A stretch of 33,644 bases of DNA from Hyphomicrobiales bacterium (GCA_003228955.1 QIGN01000162.1:1-33644), one strand, 5' to 3'. Counted from the first letter of the stretch, positions 1-7,986 are shown. Notes: generated by a model not told the origin, from the sequence alone. Numbers and translations are program-made.

Positions 1-179
<179 letters not shown>

Positions 180-199
180 AGCGCGGGGCAGCTTCGTCC

Positions 200-820
200 T
201 CAGGCCTTTGCCGCCAGCTGTTCCTTGAGACGGGCGTTCTCCGCTTCAAGATCACCCACGCGGGCGGTGAGCTTGGCTGTCACCTGACGCAGCATGGTCT
301 CGTCGTAGCGCGGGGTGATGTGCTGCGGGCAGTTCACGTCCCAGGCGGTGATGGTGAAAACGAAAGCGCGCTCGGGCCGGGCCTTGTAGCCCTCGGGCGT
401 CAGGCGTGCCAGCAGGTCCGCATCATCCTCGATGACCTCGGCGCGGCCCCAGATCTTGATCCGGCGGCGGTTCGCATAGTCCATCAGGAAAATATATGCC
501 TGGTCGTTTTCGGCCAGATTTCCCACCGAAATATACTGCCGGTTTCCGGCAAAGTCGGCAAAGGCGAGCCTGCGTTCATCCAGCACATACAGGAAGCCCT
601 TCGGGCCGCCGCGATGCTGGATGTAGGGCTGCCCCTCCTTGCTGGCGGTCGCGAGATAGAAACTGTCGCGCTCGGCGATGAAGGCTTTGAGGTCGTCGGT
701 AACTGTGTCCTGCCAGTCCTTGTCCTGCGCCATTCTGGCGTAACCGGCGCGGCTGCCACGGTGCTCCTGCTCCGCCTTGACGGCGGGCGTGAAGGCGATG
801 TCGCTGACAAACTTTTTCAT
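200..820 (-). CDS. Pyridoxamine 5'-phosphate oxidase-like FMN-binding protein
   Basis: 206 aa. Residues about 35-140 read as the split-barrel PNPOx-like fold: an N-terminal helix, AERDSFYLATASKEGQPYIQ, then HRGGPKGFLYVLDERRLAFAD, GNRQYISVGNLAEN and RRIKIWGRAEVIED. This is the COG3576-like group annotated as pyridoxamine 5'-phosphate oxidase family, which binds FMN and often acts on unidentified small molecules rather than vitamin B6. The last 26 residues (ARVGDLEAENARLKEQLAAK) look like a short coiled coil. The ATG is preceded by AAGGA at good spacing. The gene is divergent from a TetR regulator, and a 20-base palindrome in the shared gap suggests that regulator controls it. The true substrate cannot be inferred. 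Confidence 0.85.
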   Translation of the reverse strand: MKKFVSDIAFTPAVKAEQEHRGSRAGYARMAQDKDWQDTVTDDLKAFIAERDSFYLATASKEGQPYIQHRGGPKGFLYVLDERRLAFADFAGNRQYISVGNLAENDQAYIFLMDYANRRRIKIWGRAEVIEDDADLLARLTPEGYKARPERAFVFTITAWDVNCPQHITPRYDETMLRQVTAKLTARVGDLEAENARLKEQLAAKA

Positions 821-947
821 GACGCATTCCTTCGGCGGCGCTTTGCCGGGCCATGTTCTTGGGTTTACTTTTTCAAAATCGGTTCAAATGCCCAGTTGCT
901 GTTCAAGGTTGCGGGGCTGCGAAAGAACATCAGAAGTCAATTTTTTA

Positions 948-967
948 TAGATAGAACGATCTGTCTA
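948..967. promoter_or_regulatory. Palindromic operator, PNPOx side of the divergent gap
   Basis: TAGATAGAACGATCTGTCTA is an imperfect inverted repeat: the two 10-base halves match at 8 positions when one is reverse-complemented. It lies 128 bases upstream of the flavoprotein start and 86 bases upstream of the TetR start. Its TCTGTCTA/TAGATAGA half-sites resemble those of the second palindrome at 1015-1028 and are typical of TetR-family operators. Binding by the adjacent TetR protein is inferred. Confidence 0.55.
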
Positions 968-1014
968 AATGTCAAGCCGAAAAATTGACTTCCTGCTGAT
1001 GGGCGTCATATTAC

Positions 1015-1028
1015 AGACTAATCAGTCT
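1015..1028. promoter_or_regulatory. Palindromic operator upstream of tetR gene
   Basis: AGACTAATCAGTCT is an inverted repeat with perfect 5-base arms (AGACT/AGTCT), extendable to an ACAGACT...AGTCTAT context. It ends 24 bases before the TetR start codon, the usual place for autorepression. It shares the TCWGTCTA half-site with the palindrome at 948-967, but the half-sites sit closer together. Confidence 0.55.
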
Positions 1029-1052
1029 ATATATTTACCAGGAGCGCGAGAG

Positions 1053-1673
1053 ATGGCCCGTCCAAGCAAAAAGGAGCATCTGGTTGATACGGCGGTGAAA
1101 CTGTTCGGCCGCGATGGCTTCAACGCGACCGGGATCGACAAGATTCTGCAGGAAGCCGGTGTCGCCCGCATGACCCTCTACAAACATTTCAAATCCAAGG
1201 ATGAGCTCATTCTCGCGGCCCTGAGGAGGCGCGATGAGCAGTTCCGCATCTGGTTCAAGAGCGCGGTGGAAAAATCCGGCGGGTCGCCGGCGCAGCGGTT
1301 GCTGGCGAGCTTCGACGCCCTGGAGGAATGGTTCGAGGGGAGGGCGTTCGGGGGCATACCCTTTACCGGCTGCTCCTTCATAAACGCGGCGGCGGAATTC
1401 TCGGCGCGCAATCATCCGGCCCATCAGATGGCGGGCGAACATAAACGCCTGCTCATGGAATATCTGCGCCTGCTGGCGTCGTCCGCCGGCGCGCGCAATC
1501 CGGACCAGCTGGCCTGGGAGATTGCGCTGCTGCATGACGGGGCCATCGTCGCGGCCCAGGTTTCTTCCGATTCGAACGCGGCGCGCGGCGCCAAGAAAAT
1601 AGCCGAAGTGCTGATGAAGCAACAAGGTGTCCTGCTGCCCGGAGATAGGCGCGGCGTCGCGGCGGAATGCTGA
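1053..1673 (+). CDS. TetR/AcrR family transcriptional regulator
   Basis: 206 aa from the ATG at 1053, chosen because it has AGGAG about 8 bases upstream and starts with the typical MARPSKKEHLVDTAVKLF; longer in-frame starts would cross the operator. Residues 9-52 are the TetR DNA-binding domain, with the recognition segment GVARMTLYKHFKSKDELI. The remainder is the ligand-binding helical domain (GCSFINAAAEF and following residues). This subgroup commonly represses a neighbouring redox or detoxification enzyme and releases DNA on binding a small hydrophobic or electrophilic ligand. The neighbour here is the divergent flavoprotein, and two related palindromes lie between the genes. The inducer is unknown. 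Confidence 0.9.
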   Translation: MARPSKKEHLVDTAVKLFGRDGFNATGIDKILQEAGVARMTLYKHFKSKDELILAALRRRDEQFRIWFKSAVEKSGGSPAQRLLASFDALEEWFEGRAFGGIPFTGCSFINAAAEFSARNHPAHQMAGEHKRLLMEYLRLLASSAGARNPDQLAWEIALLHDGAIVAAQVSSDSNAARGAKKIAEVLMKQQGVLLPGDRRGVAAEC

Positions 1674-1736
1674 CACCAGCAAACGTCACGTCAACCTCGA
1701 ATAGCATTCGCGCCAGCCAAGAGGAGCTGAATTCCG

Positions 1737-2621
1737 GTGGAACAGGATCTCATGACCACCAGGGAGGTCGCCGCGTTCCTGCGCATCAAGGAGCGCAAGG
1801 TGTATGACCTTGCCGGCGCGGGCGATATTCCCTGTGTTCGGGTCACCGGCAAGCTGTTGTTTCCCCGGGCGCTGGTACAGGCCTGGCTAGTGCGCCATAC
1901 CCATTACGGCGCGGGCGCGGGCGCGCTTTGTCCGCGCCCGCCCGTGATCGCGGGCTCCCACGACCCGTTGCTTGAATGGGCACTGCGCGAAGCGCAAACG
2001 GGTCTCGCCACGCTGTTTGACGGAAGCCTCAACGGCCTGGAGCGTTTGGCGAAAAGCCAGGCGGTCGCGGCGGGTGCCCATCTGCCCGAGGAGGGCGACG
2101 ATGCCTGGAATGTGGGCCATGTGGAGCGCGCGCTGGCGGGCATGCCGGTCGTGGTGGTCGAGTGGGCGCGGCGTGAGCGCGGGCTTATCCTTCCCGTTGG
2201 CAATCCGGACAAGGTCCGCTCCATCGCCGATCTGGCGGGCGTCTCGTTCCTGCCGCGACAGCGCGCCGCCGGCAGCACGGTGCTGCTGGCAAAACTGCTT
2301 GAAGAGGCGGGCATGACACTGGACGATCTAAGCCTGAGCGATACTCCCGCGCGCAGCGAAACGGACGTGGCGCTCGGCGTGGCCGAGGGCAGGGCGGCGG
2401 CCGGCCTCGGGCTGGCGGCCATGGCGCGCCGTCACGGTCTCGCCTTCCTGCCGCTCGCGCGCGAACGCTATGACCTTATTCTGTGCCGCCGCGACTATTT
2501 CGATACGCCCGTCACGCGCTTGTTGGATTTCACCCGAGGCAAGGCTTTCGCGGAACGTGCCAAGGCGCTGGAGGGCTATGACGTCAGCGCGTTGGGGTCC
2601 GTGCATTACAACGCGGCGTGA
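1737..2621 (+). CDS. One-component regulator: excisionase-type HTH plus periplasmic-binding-like domain (molybdate/tungstate type)
   Basis: 294 aa. The GTG start at 1737 is chosen because GAGGAG lies 10 bases upstream; an internal ATG at 1752 is 25 bases away. Residues 6-52 (MTTREVAAFLRIKERKVYDL ... FPRALVQAWL) are the HTH_17/excisionase-like DNA-binding domain. Residues about 70-290 form a PBP_like domain related to COG1910, with the core SHDPLLEWAL, NGLERLAKSQA, KVRSIADLAGVSF, RQRAAGSTVLL, and the final lobe DLILCRRDYFDTPVTRLLDF. The protein has no signal peptide, so the binding domain is cytoplasmic and should sense an oxyanion or Moco-related ligand. It converges on the tupBCA operon, making that operon its likely target. 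Direct evidence for the ligand is lacking. Confidence 0.8.
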   Translation: MEQDLMTTREVAAFLRIKERKVYDLAGAGDIPCVRVTGKLLFPRALVQAWLVRHTHYGAGAGALCPRPPVIAGSHDPLLEWALREAQTGLATLFDGSLNGLERLAKSQAVAAGAHLPEEGDDAWNVGHVERALAGMPVVVVEWARRERGLILPVGNPDKVRSIADLAGVSFLPRQRAAGSTVLLAKLLEEAGMTLDDLSLSDTPARSETDVALGVAEGRAAAGLGLAAMARRHGLAFLPLARERYDLILCRRDYFDTPVTRLLDFTRGKAFAERAKALEGYDVSALGSVHYNAA

Positions 2622-2635
2622 GGCGAGGCTGGGAG

Positions 2636-2655
2636 ATCCCCGTTTACACGGGGAT
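2636..2655. terminator. Hairpin after the HTH-PBP regulator
   Basis: Perfect 8-base stem ATCCCCGT/ACGGGGAT with a 4-base loop TTAC, beginning 14 bases after the regulator stop codon. It is followed by TTCGTTAGTT, so the T-run is weak. It may terminate transcription between the two convergent units, but it also looks like a member of the dispersed GGGG(A/T)TTTCG repeat family seen next to it and at 14002-14094. Confidence 0.45.
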
Positions 2656-2683
2656 TTCGTTAGTTACCAAACATCATAAAGAA

Positions 2684-2730
2684 ACCGAAACCCCCGTGCA
2701 GAACCGAAACCCCCGTGCAAACGGGGGTCC
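2684..2730. repeat. Dispersed palindromic repeat with duplicated left arm
   Basis: A tandem duplication of about 19 bases (AACCGAAACCCCCGTGCA unit) is followed by the matching right arm. The second copy forms a perfect hairpin, ACCCCCGT/ACGGGGGT, at 2709-2728 with a GCAA tetraloop. The flanks CGAAACCCC...GGGGTCC recur at 14002-14028, which identifies a repeat family rather than a unique terminator. It lies between the convergent regulator and tupA. Confidence 0.65.
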
Positions 2731-2743
2731 AGGCAACTCTGAC

Positions 2744-3589
2744 TCAGCCGCCGCTTCTGCCCCCGTTGGGAAAAAACAGCTGCTGGCCGCCAAGCTTGTA
2801 GGAGCCGATGGCCTTTTGTCCTTCCGCGCTCAAAATCCAGTCGATGAAGGCTTGTCCTTCCAGGGCTTTCACCCGGGCGTGTTTCTCCGGGTTCACGAGA
2901 ATGATCCCATACTGGTTGAACAGTGCTTTGCCGCCCTGCACATGGATTTTGAAATTGCCCCGGTTCCTGAAGGCGATCCATGTGCCCCGGTCGGTCAGCG
3001 TGTAGGCGCCCATGCCGACGGCCACATTGAGCGTGGCGCCCATGCCGGACCCGGTTTCCCGGTACCAGGTTCCGCTGGCCTTGACCGGGTTCGTCTGGGC
3101 GGCCTTCCAGAGATTGAGTTCTTTCTTGTGGGTTCCGGAATTGTCGCCGCGCGAGGCAAACAGCGCCTTTGCGGCCGCTATTTTTGCCAGGGCCTCGGGC
3201 GCGTTATTCAGTCCTGAAATTCCGGCCGGGTCGGCGGGCGGGCCGACGATGATGAAATCATTATACATGACGCCGGAGCGCTTCACGCCGTATCCGTCAG
3301 CGACAAATTTCTCCTCTGCCGCCTTGGCGTGCACAAGCAGCACGTCGCCATCTCCGTTTTGCGCATTCTTGATGGCCTGCCCGGTCCCGACCGCGACCAC
3401 GCGCACCTCGATGCCGGTTTTTTGCGTGAACAGCGGCAGGATGTAATCGTAAAGCCCGGAGTTGGCGGTCGAGGTGGTCGATTGCAGGATGATATAGGGC
3501 CTGTTCTGTGCGCTCGGACCGCCCGCAAAGGCCAGTGACAGGAGGAAAGCGGTCAGCGCAATAGCTACACGGGTCCAGATTTTCCGCAT
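2744..3589 (-). CDS. tupA: Tungstate ABC transporter substrate-binding protein
   Basis: 281 aa with an N-terminal Sec signal peptide (residues about 1-27, ending PSAQ). It is the periplasmic binding protein of the TupABC system and captures tungstate for high-affinity uptake. The family motif STTST lies at residues 37-41, followed by SGLYDYILPLFTQKTGIEV, VGTGQAIKNAQNGDGDVLLV and SGVMYNDFIIVGP, all characteristic of TupA rather than ModA. A GAGGA precedes the ATG. It is the last gene of the minus-strand operon tupB-tupC-tupA, 15 bases after tupC. The C-terminus (INQ-type RYLIN segment in many homologues) here reads QLFFPNGG. Some Tup homologues also take molybdate, so strict specificity is not proven. 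Confidence 0.9.
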   Translation of the reverse strand: MRKIWTRVAIALTAFLLSLAFAGGPSAQNRPYIILQSTTSTANSGLYDYILPLFTQKTGIEVRVVAVGTGQAIKNAQNGDGDVLLVHAKAAEEKFVADGYGVKRSGVMYNDFIIVGPPADPAGISGLNNAPEALAKIAAAKALFASRGDNSGTHKKELNLWKAAQTNPVKASGTWYRETGSGMGATLNVAVGMGAYTLTDRGTWIAFRNRGNFKIHVQGGKALFNQYGIILVNPEKHARVKALEGQAFIDWILSAEGQKAIGSYKLGGQQLFFPNGGRSGG

Positions 3590-3604
3590 GATCCTCGCGT
3601 CCTT

Positions 3605-4357
3605 CTATTCGACAATCCCGCCGGCGAGAAATTGCCGGGCCGCCCGGCTTTCCGGCTTGCGGAAAAAGGCGGAAGCGGGCCTGGTTTCGGTGATCCGTCC
3701 CTTGTTCAAAAATACGATTTCGCCCCCCAGCCGCCGGGCCTGACCCACATCATGGGTAACGAGGACAATCTTCACGCCCCGGTCGCGGGTATCTTTGATG
3801 AGGCTCTCGATGGCCTTGACGGAGGCGGGGTCGAGGCTCGTGGTTGGCTCGTCCAGGAAAATGATTTCCGGTTCCAGAGCCAGCGCGCGGGCCATCGCCA
3901 GGCGTTGCTGCTCGCCGCCCGACATGCGCCGGGCCGGGCTGCCGGCCAGATGCGCCAGACCGGCGGTTGCCAGCGCTTTCATTGTGCGCTCCTCCCGCTC
4001 CGCACGCGAAACGCCGCGCAGTTTCAGCGCATGGACAATATTGGCCTTGGCCGAGCGCCGGAGCATGACCGGGTCCTGAAACACCATGGCCTGACACCGG
4101 CGCGTCTCAAGACTATTGGCGCCGCCGCGCCAGAGGATTTCTCCTGAATGCGGCGTCAGAAGGCCGTGCATGAGGCGCAGAAGAAGGCTCTTTCCCGCGC
4201 CATTGGGTCCCAGTATGAGCGTGGGCGCGCCGGGCCGCAGCGATAAATCTATTTGGTCGATCAGCGCCCGCCCGGCGGCCTTATAGGTGACGCCGCGCAC
4301 GTCCAGCAATACCGCGTTAGCGCCTGTGCGGGGTTGGATTTTCAAGGCGTCAAGCAT
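3605..4357 (-). CDS. tupC: Tungstate ABC transporter ATP-binding protein
   Basis: 250 aa cytoplasmic ATPase subunit that powers import by TupA/TupB. Walker A GPNGAGKS is at residues 50-57, the Q-loop is VFQDP, the ABC signature MSGGEQQ is at about 145-151, Walker B IIFLDEPT is at 165-172, and the H-loop histidine (LVTHD) is at 202. The protein is short and lacks the C-terminal TOBE regulatory domain found in ModC. That fits the Tup-type ATPase and argues against a molybdate ModC. The ATG overlaps the end of tupB by 8 bases, indicating translational coupling. Confidence 0.9.
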   Translation of the reverse strand: MLDALKIQPRTGANAVLLDVRGVTYKAAGRALIDQIDLSLRPGAPTLILGPNGAGKSLLLRLMHGLLTPHSGEILWRGGANSLETRRCQAMVFQDPVMLRRSAKANIVHALKLRGVSRAEREERTMKALATAGLAHLAGSPARRMSGGEQQRLAMARALALEPEIIFLDEPTTSLDPASVKAIESLIKDTRDRGVKIVLVTHDVGQARRLGGEIVFLNKGRITETRPASAFFRKPESRAARQFLAGGIVE

Positions 4358-5057
4358 GGGCGGCGCGCTCGGCGGTACCGCGCAGCGACATGAGCGCCGC
4401 GTTTACCGCAAAGGCGATTCCCAGCAGGATGATGCCGAGCGCCAGCGCCAGCGCCAGATCGCCCTTGGAGGTTTCCAGCGCGATCGCGGTGGTCATGGTG
4501 CGGGTCACATGGTTGATGTTGCCGCCAACGATCATCACCGCGCCAACCTCGGCAATGGCCCGGCCAAACCCGGCCAGGATCGCGGTCAGCAGCCGGTAGC
4601 GGCCGTCCCACATCAGCGTAGAGATTGTCTGGAGCTTGCCCGCGCCCAGCGAGCGGAGCTGCTCGTCATATTCCTCGAGCAGGTCTTCGGCCGCCTGACG
4701 GGCCAGCGCGGCGATGATCGGGGCAACGAGCAGGGTCTGGGCGATAATGAGGGCCGTGGGCGTATAGAGAAGTTCCAGTACGCCCAGCGGTCCGGCGTTT
4801 GAAAGCAGCATGTAAACCGCCAGGCCGACAACCACCGGCGGCAGCCCCATGAGAGCGTTGACGCCGGCGGCGACAGCGGTACGGCCGGGAAACCGGCCCA
4901 CCGCCAGAATGCTCCCCAGCGGCAGCCCGATCAGCGTGGCGAGCAGGACGGCGCTCAGGGACACCTGAAGCGACAACATGATAATCTCCAGTAGTGCCGC
5001 ATCGCCGCTGATGAGCAATTGAAAGGCTTTGGAGAAGGCGCTTGAAAAATCGGACAT
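4350..5057 (-). CDS. tupB: Tungstate ABC transporter permease
   Basis: 235 aa from the ATG at 5057, preferred for its ordinary MSDFSSAFSKAFQLLISG start. A GTG at 5099 would add 14 residues but has no visible ribosome-binding site. The product is an integral membrane protein with about five hydrophobic segments. The permease EAA-type loop appears as YDEQLRSLGAGKLQTISTLM, and the binding-protein-dependent transport signature lies around GFGRAIAEVGAVMIVGGNI. It forms the channel through which tungstate crosses the inner membrane. First gene of tupB-tupC-tupA. A promoter is visible upstream at 5155-5183. Confidence 0.88.
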   Translation of the reverse strand: MSDFSSAFSKAFQLLISGDAALLEIIMLSLQVSLSAVLLATLIGLPLGSILAVGRFPGRTAVAAGVNALMGLPPVVVGLAVYMLLSNAGPLGVLELLYTPTALIIAQTLLVAPIIAALARQAAEDLLEEYDEQLRSLGAGKLQTISTLMWDGRYRLLTAILAGFGRAIAEVGAVMIVGGNINHVTRTMTTAIALETSKGDLALALALGIILLGIAFAVNAALMSLRGTAERAAHA

Positions 5058-5154
5058 GTGCTCAGAACTCGCGATCAAATTTCCGGATAAATTTCTCACG
5101 CAGTCTAGGGAGATTTATCTACCAGGTCTCATTGATCCGTAAATTATGCATAAA

Positions 5155-5183
5155 ATCACACAATAAAAACGTTTCCACGTCAA
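5155..5183 (-). promoter_or_regulatory. Predicted promoter of tupBCA
   Basis: On the minus strand, TTGACG (5183-5178) and TGTGAT (5160-5155) are separated by exactly 17 bases, a sigma70-like arrangement. Transcription would start near 5148, inside the 10-base palindrome TTATGCATAA (5144-5153), leaving a leader of about 90 bases before the tupB ATG. Confidence 0.5.
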
Positions 5184-5184
5184 T

Positions 5185-5197
5185 TGAAACTGTTTCA
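5185..5197. promoter_or_regulatory. Palindrome TGAAACTGTTTCA just upstream of the tup -35 box
   Basis: A perfect 13-base odd palindrome (TGAAAC-T-GTTTCA) abuts the predicted -35 element of tupBCA. A third GTTTC half-site lies at 5171-5175 in the promoter spacer. Its position fits an operator for the convergent HTH-PBP regulator, but this is inference; no matching copy was found at the regulator's own promoter. Confidence 0.4.
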
Positions 5198-5812
5198 GGC
5201 TGTGCCATCGCGGAAAAAGCGCCAAACTGCGGCAAGGAGAACTGTTGGCTGATGTGAAAATGCCGGGTATTCCAGTAGAGAAAACTGGAGGGCACGAATT
5301 CTCCGAATTCAAAAGAAATAGCAATAATGTTCCAAGTTTTTTCCAGTTTTATGGTATTTCATGCTAAAATAGCAAAAAACTAGAGAGTGATATTCCAGGT
5401 AATCTGGTTTCAGGAAATATCAGTTCAGCTGAGGAGTCCTGTTTGGGGAGTTGCCGCCATCAGTGTTCTTGAACCTTGGGGATGCGGCATTATCTCAGCG
5501 TCAACTTGGCCGGCTCACGTTTTTGTCCGCAGGGCAATGCATGTGAGCAAAAGTCATCCCGACGCAAATTGGGCTGGCGGCCAGAAGAGGCGGTGAGCGA
5601 GCATTCAAAAGAGCCGCGCGCCGTTTCAAAGGGGGGCTCAGATGCCGCGACCGCGGCGGAACGAGACTTCCATCATTGCAAAGTTGCGCAGCGGCTTACC
5701 GGCCGTTGTCGCACCGCCGAAAGGCCATGCGAAAAACAAGCGGCCGGCACTCCCTTGTCCCACCATTGACGCGGGGAACGAAGGAGGCCGGCCTAGACGC
5801 GCGGCGGGACGA
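5198..5812. other. Gene-poor stretch between tupBCA and the hypothetical ORF
   Basis: No recognisable gene. The first 200 bases are AT-rich, unlike the rest of the window, and include a small hairpin (TCCAGT 5271-5276 / ACTGGA 5284-5289) and two GAATTC sites nine bases apart. The rest is GC-rich and open in several frames on both strands, but the translations show no domain-like pattern. It may be a decayed gene or an old insertion scar. Confidence 0.4.
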
Positions 5813-6247
5813 TCACACGGGCGGGGTGTGCGAGTAGCACCCGTTCCGGACGCGAGACAATCGATCGGTCCCGGTTTGCGCGTATTTGCGCCAGGCGGCA
5901 GCCTGGGTTGATACAGCAGTCGAAGCCCCGGGGCGCCAACGAACGGCGCCCAGTCCCGCAGGGAGAATTTCATTCGGTCTGAAAACCTGGCTGCCGGCGC
6001 CCTGTTGCGGCGCCAGCGCGCGCATCATATTCCGGGCATTGTTCCTGGCGGCCACTCGGGCGGCAATGATGCCGCCGGATGCCAGGCGATGCACCGTCCT
6101 TTTGGACGGCGCAAACGCGGGGGGGGCAAGCCTGGCATGACCGGCGGCATTGCCGTAGGCAACCGGTAGCACGGGGGTACATACCGGGTTAGAAACGGCA
6201 GGATTGATACGTGGATAATTCATGGTTTCCGTCGCGTCCGTTGTCAC
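5813..6247 (-). CDS. Hypothetical protein (uncertain)
   Basis: Open frame of 144 codons from a GTG at 6247, which has AGGGG about 7 bases upstream; an ATG at 6223 would give MNYPRINPAVSNPVC. The codons favour G or C in third position much like neighbouring genes (for example a run of GCC, GGC and CGC codons around RVAARNNARNMMRALAPQQG). I do not recognise the product and see no signal peptide, membrane segment or catalytic motif. The last 30 residues look low in information, so the real end may be a frameshift remnant. It sits alone in a 1.6 kb gene-poor region. It could be a genuine small alphaproteobacterial protein or a chance frame. Confidence 0.35.
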   Translation of the reverse strand: MTTDATETMNYPRINPAVSNPVCTPVLPVAYGNAAGHARLAPPAFAPSKRTVHRLASGGIIAARVAARNNARNMMRALAPQQGAGSQVFRPNEILPAGLGAVRWRPGASTAVSTQAAAWRKYAQTGTDRLSRVRNGCYSHTPPV

Positions 6248-6837
6248 AGTGTGCCCCTGCGCGGAAAAAACCGCTTCAAGGCATGCCTACGGGATGTGTT
6301 GGAAAGCGGTTTGATCAACAGACTCGCTACAGCTGGCAACCCCAGCTGGCGCACGCGGCGCGGATACAACATTTTTCCCTCTCTTGAACGTGTTGCCACC
6401 CCGCAAGTCCCAAGTGCCGGATATCACGCTTCTTGACTAAGAATTTATCGGGTGTTCTTGCCGTTAGTGAGGCAAAACACCCGTGATTCGGGCGGAAATT
6501 GGCCCATTTCATGATAATTCACGGATTGCGCGCCGCGAATGCCTGAACGGGGCAGGGACTTGGCCGAGGGGCGATACGGTTTCGTGACATGCGTTGCATG
6601 ACCAGAAAAGCGTATCTTACCGCTGGAAAACCTGGCCACCGCGCGTGATAAGGACGGGAGAGACGCTTATTTGAGCCGTGGGCGCCGTTCAAGGCTTAAC
6701 GAAAGCTCAGAAAAGGCGTATTCCGAGCGCAGAAAAGTCCGCAATCCGAAGGTGGAACCGGCGGAAGATAGCATTGATCATAATTGATACGCTCCTATGC
6801 TTCTTCCGTACGCTTTGTCACGATTTGAAAAGAACCA
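6248..6837. other. Intergenic region upstream of the RND operon
   Basis: About 590 bases without a supportable gene. Short frames on both strands lack coding character. The one strong structure is the hairpin at 6449-6483. The RND adaptor starts at 6838, so its promoter should lie near the right end (AT-rich, around 6770-6800), but no clear -35/-10 pair could be fixed. Confidence 0.4.
6449..6483. repeat. Strong intergenic hairpin
   Basis: CGGGTGTT plus TTGCC pairs with GGCAA plus AACACCCG: 13 base pairs interrupted by one bulged C (6457), with an 8-base loop (6463-6470). No T-run follows on either strand, so it is not a standard intrinsic terminator. It is unique in this window. Confidence 0.6.
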
Positions 6838-7986
6838 ATGAAACCAATCGCAATAAAACAGATTCGCAATTTGGCTCTGCTGCTGTCCGGCCTGTTAGCC
6901 GCTACCGTTGTTTACCTCGGCGCCGCGCCCCCGCTAGCTTTCGCGCAAGGGAAAAATGTCATGCTGGTGGGCGTGGAGAAGGTCCGCAGCATAAGGCTGA
7001 CGCAGACGGTGCCGATTGTCGGGCGGCTGGTGTCATTGCGCGTGGGCGACATCGCCGCGCGCGTCGGCGGTCCGGTCGAAAGCCTGATGGTTGAGGTGGG
7101 CGATCGTGTGGTCAAGGGCGATGTGATCGCGGTACTCAACCCGGAGATCATGCAGGCGGATTTGCAGCTGGCGCAAAGCGAGCTGGAGGAAGCGGGCGCG
7201 GAATTGAAGACCTGGGCCGCGGAAACTCAAGTGGCGGCGACGGACCTGCGGCGTCAGGAGCGGCTGCGTAAATCTGCGGCTTTCTCGCAGGCCAAGTTCG
7301 AAGATGCGCAAAAGCAGGTCGACGTCGCCGAAGCGCGGGTGGGGCGCGCCCGCGCCAATGTCGCCATCAAGCGTTCCAATCTGCGGCGCAAGCAGATCGA
7401 TGTGGAATATGGGGTGGTCCGCGCACCATATGCGGGTGTTGTCCTGCGCCGCTATACGGAGGCGGGCGCCTATGTCGACAAAGGCGACCCGCTTGTAAGG
7501 CTGATCGACGACCGCGCGCTGGAGGTTGAGGCCGCCGTTCCCTACACGCGGGTCAACGGGCTTCCCCCGGGACGCAAAGTTGAGTTTGTACTTGATGACG
7601 GTTCGCGCCATAAGGCGACCGTTCGCGCCATCCTGCCTTCCGAAAATCCACAAACCAGAACCCGCGTGGTCCGTTTGGTGCCGCAGTTCAATGAAACCAA
7701 GCGCCCGCTGGCGGAGTCGCAATCCGTCGTTGTCGCGGTTCCCATCGGCGACAACCGGCGCGTCTTGAGTGTCCACAAGGATGCCATTCTCAAGCGCCCC
7801 TCCGGCGATCTGGTTTATGTGGTGAAAGAGTCCGCGGCCGAGGCGCGCAACGTCCGCCTCGGTGAAGCGATCGGCAGCCGGGTCGAAGTGCTCTCGGGAC
7901 TGGTGGAGGATGAAATTGTGGTCATTCGCGGCAATGAACGCCTTCGGCCCGGCGCGAAGGTGCGCATCGAGAAGGGCTCCTCATGA
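6838..7986 (+). CDS. RND efflux periplasmic adaptor (membrane fusion protein)
   Basis: 382 aa. An N-terminal hydrophobic segment ends in PPLAFAQG, a signal peptide or anchor. The lipoyl/barrel-sandwich half-motifs appear as GDIAARVGGPVESLMVEVGD with VVKGDVIAVL, and later GVVRAPYAGVVLRRYTEAGA. Between them is an alpha-helical hairpin rich in A, E, Q and R (about residues 105-180). A beta-barrel (ALEVEAAVPYTRV) and a membrane-proximal domain follow, as in HlyD/AcrA adaptors. It would link the inner-membrane pump encoded next to an outer-membrane channel. The stop overlaps the pump's ATG by 4 bases (ATGA), so the two are co-translated. No outer-membrane factor gene is nearby. Confidence 0.9.
   Translation: MKPIAIKQIRNLALLLSGLLAATVVYLGAAPPLAFAQGKNVMLVGVEKVRSIRLTQTVPIVGRLVSLRVGDIAARVGGPVESLMVEVGDRVVKGDVIAVLNPEIMQADLQLAQSELEEAGAELKTWAAETQVAATDLRRQERLRKSAAFSQAKFEDAQKQVDVAEARVGRARANVAIKRSNLRRKQIDVEYGVVRAPYAGVVLRRYTEAGAYVDKGDPLVRLIDDRALEVEAAVPYTRVNGLPPGRKVEFVLDDGSRHKATVRAILPSENPQTRTRVVRLVPQFNETKRPLAESQSVVVAVPIGDNRRVLSVHKDAILKRPSGDLVYVVKESAAEARNVRLGEAIGSRVEVLSGLVEDEIVVIRGNERLRPGAKVRIEKGSS

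Noticed and set aside
320-988. 222-codon plus-strand frame opposite the PNPOx gene
   Set aside because: It is the antisense shadow of a clear PNPOx-like gene, has no family-like pattern, and extends through the operator region.
5245-5367. 40-codon frame from TTG after AAGGAG (ADVKMPGIPVEKTGGHEF...)
   Set aside because: The ribosome-binding site looks fair but spacing is short, the start codon is rare, the DNA is AT-rich, and no family is recognised.
5638-5973. 111-codon minus-strand frame overlapping the hypothetical ORF
   Set aside because: Overlaps the better candidate at 5813-6247, is rich in P, R and G like random GC-rich sequence, and lacks a start signal.
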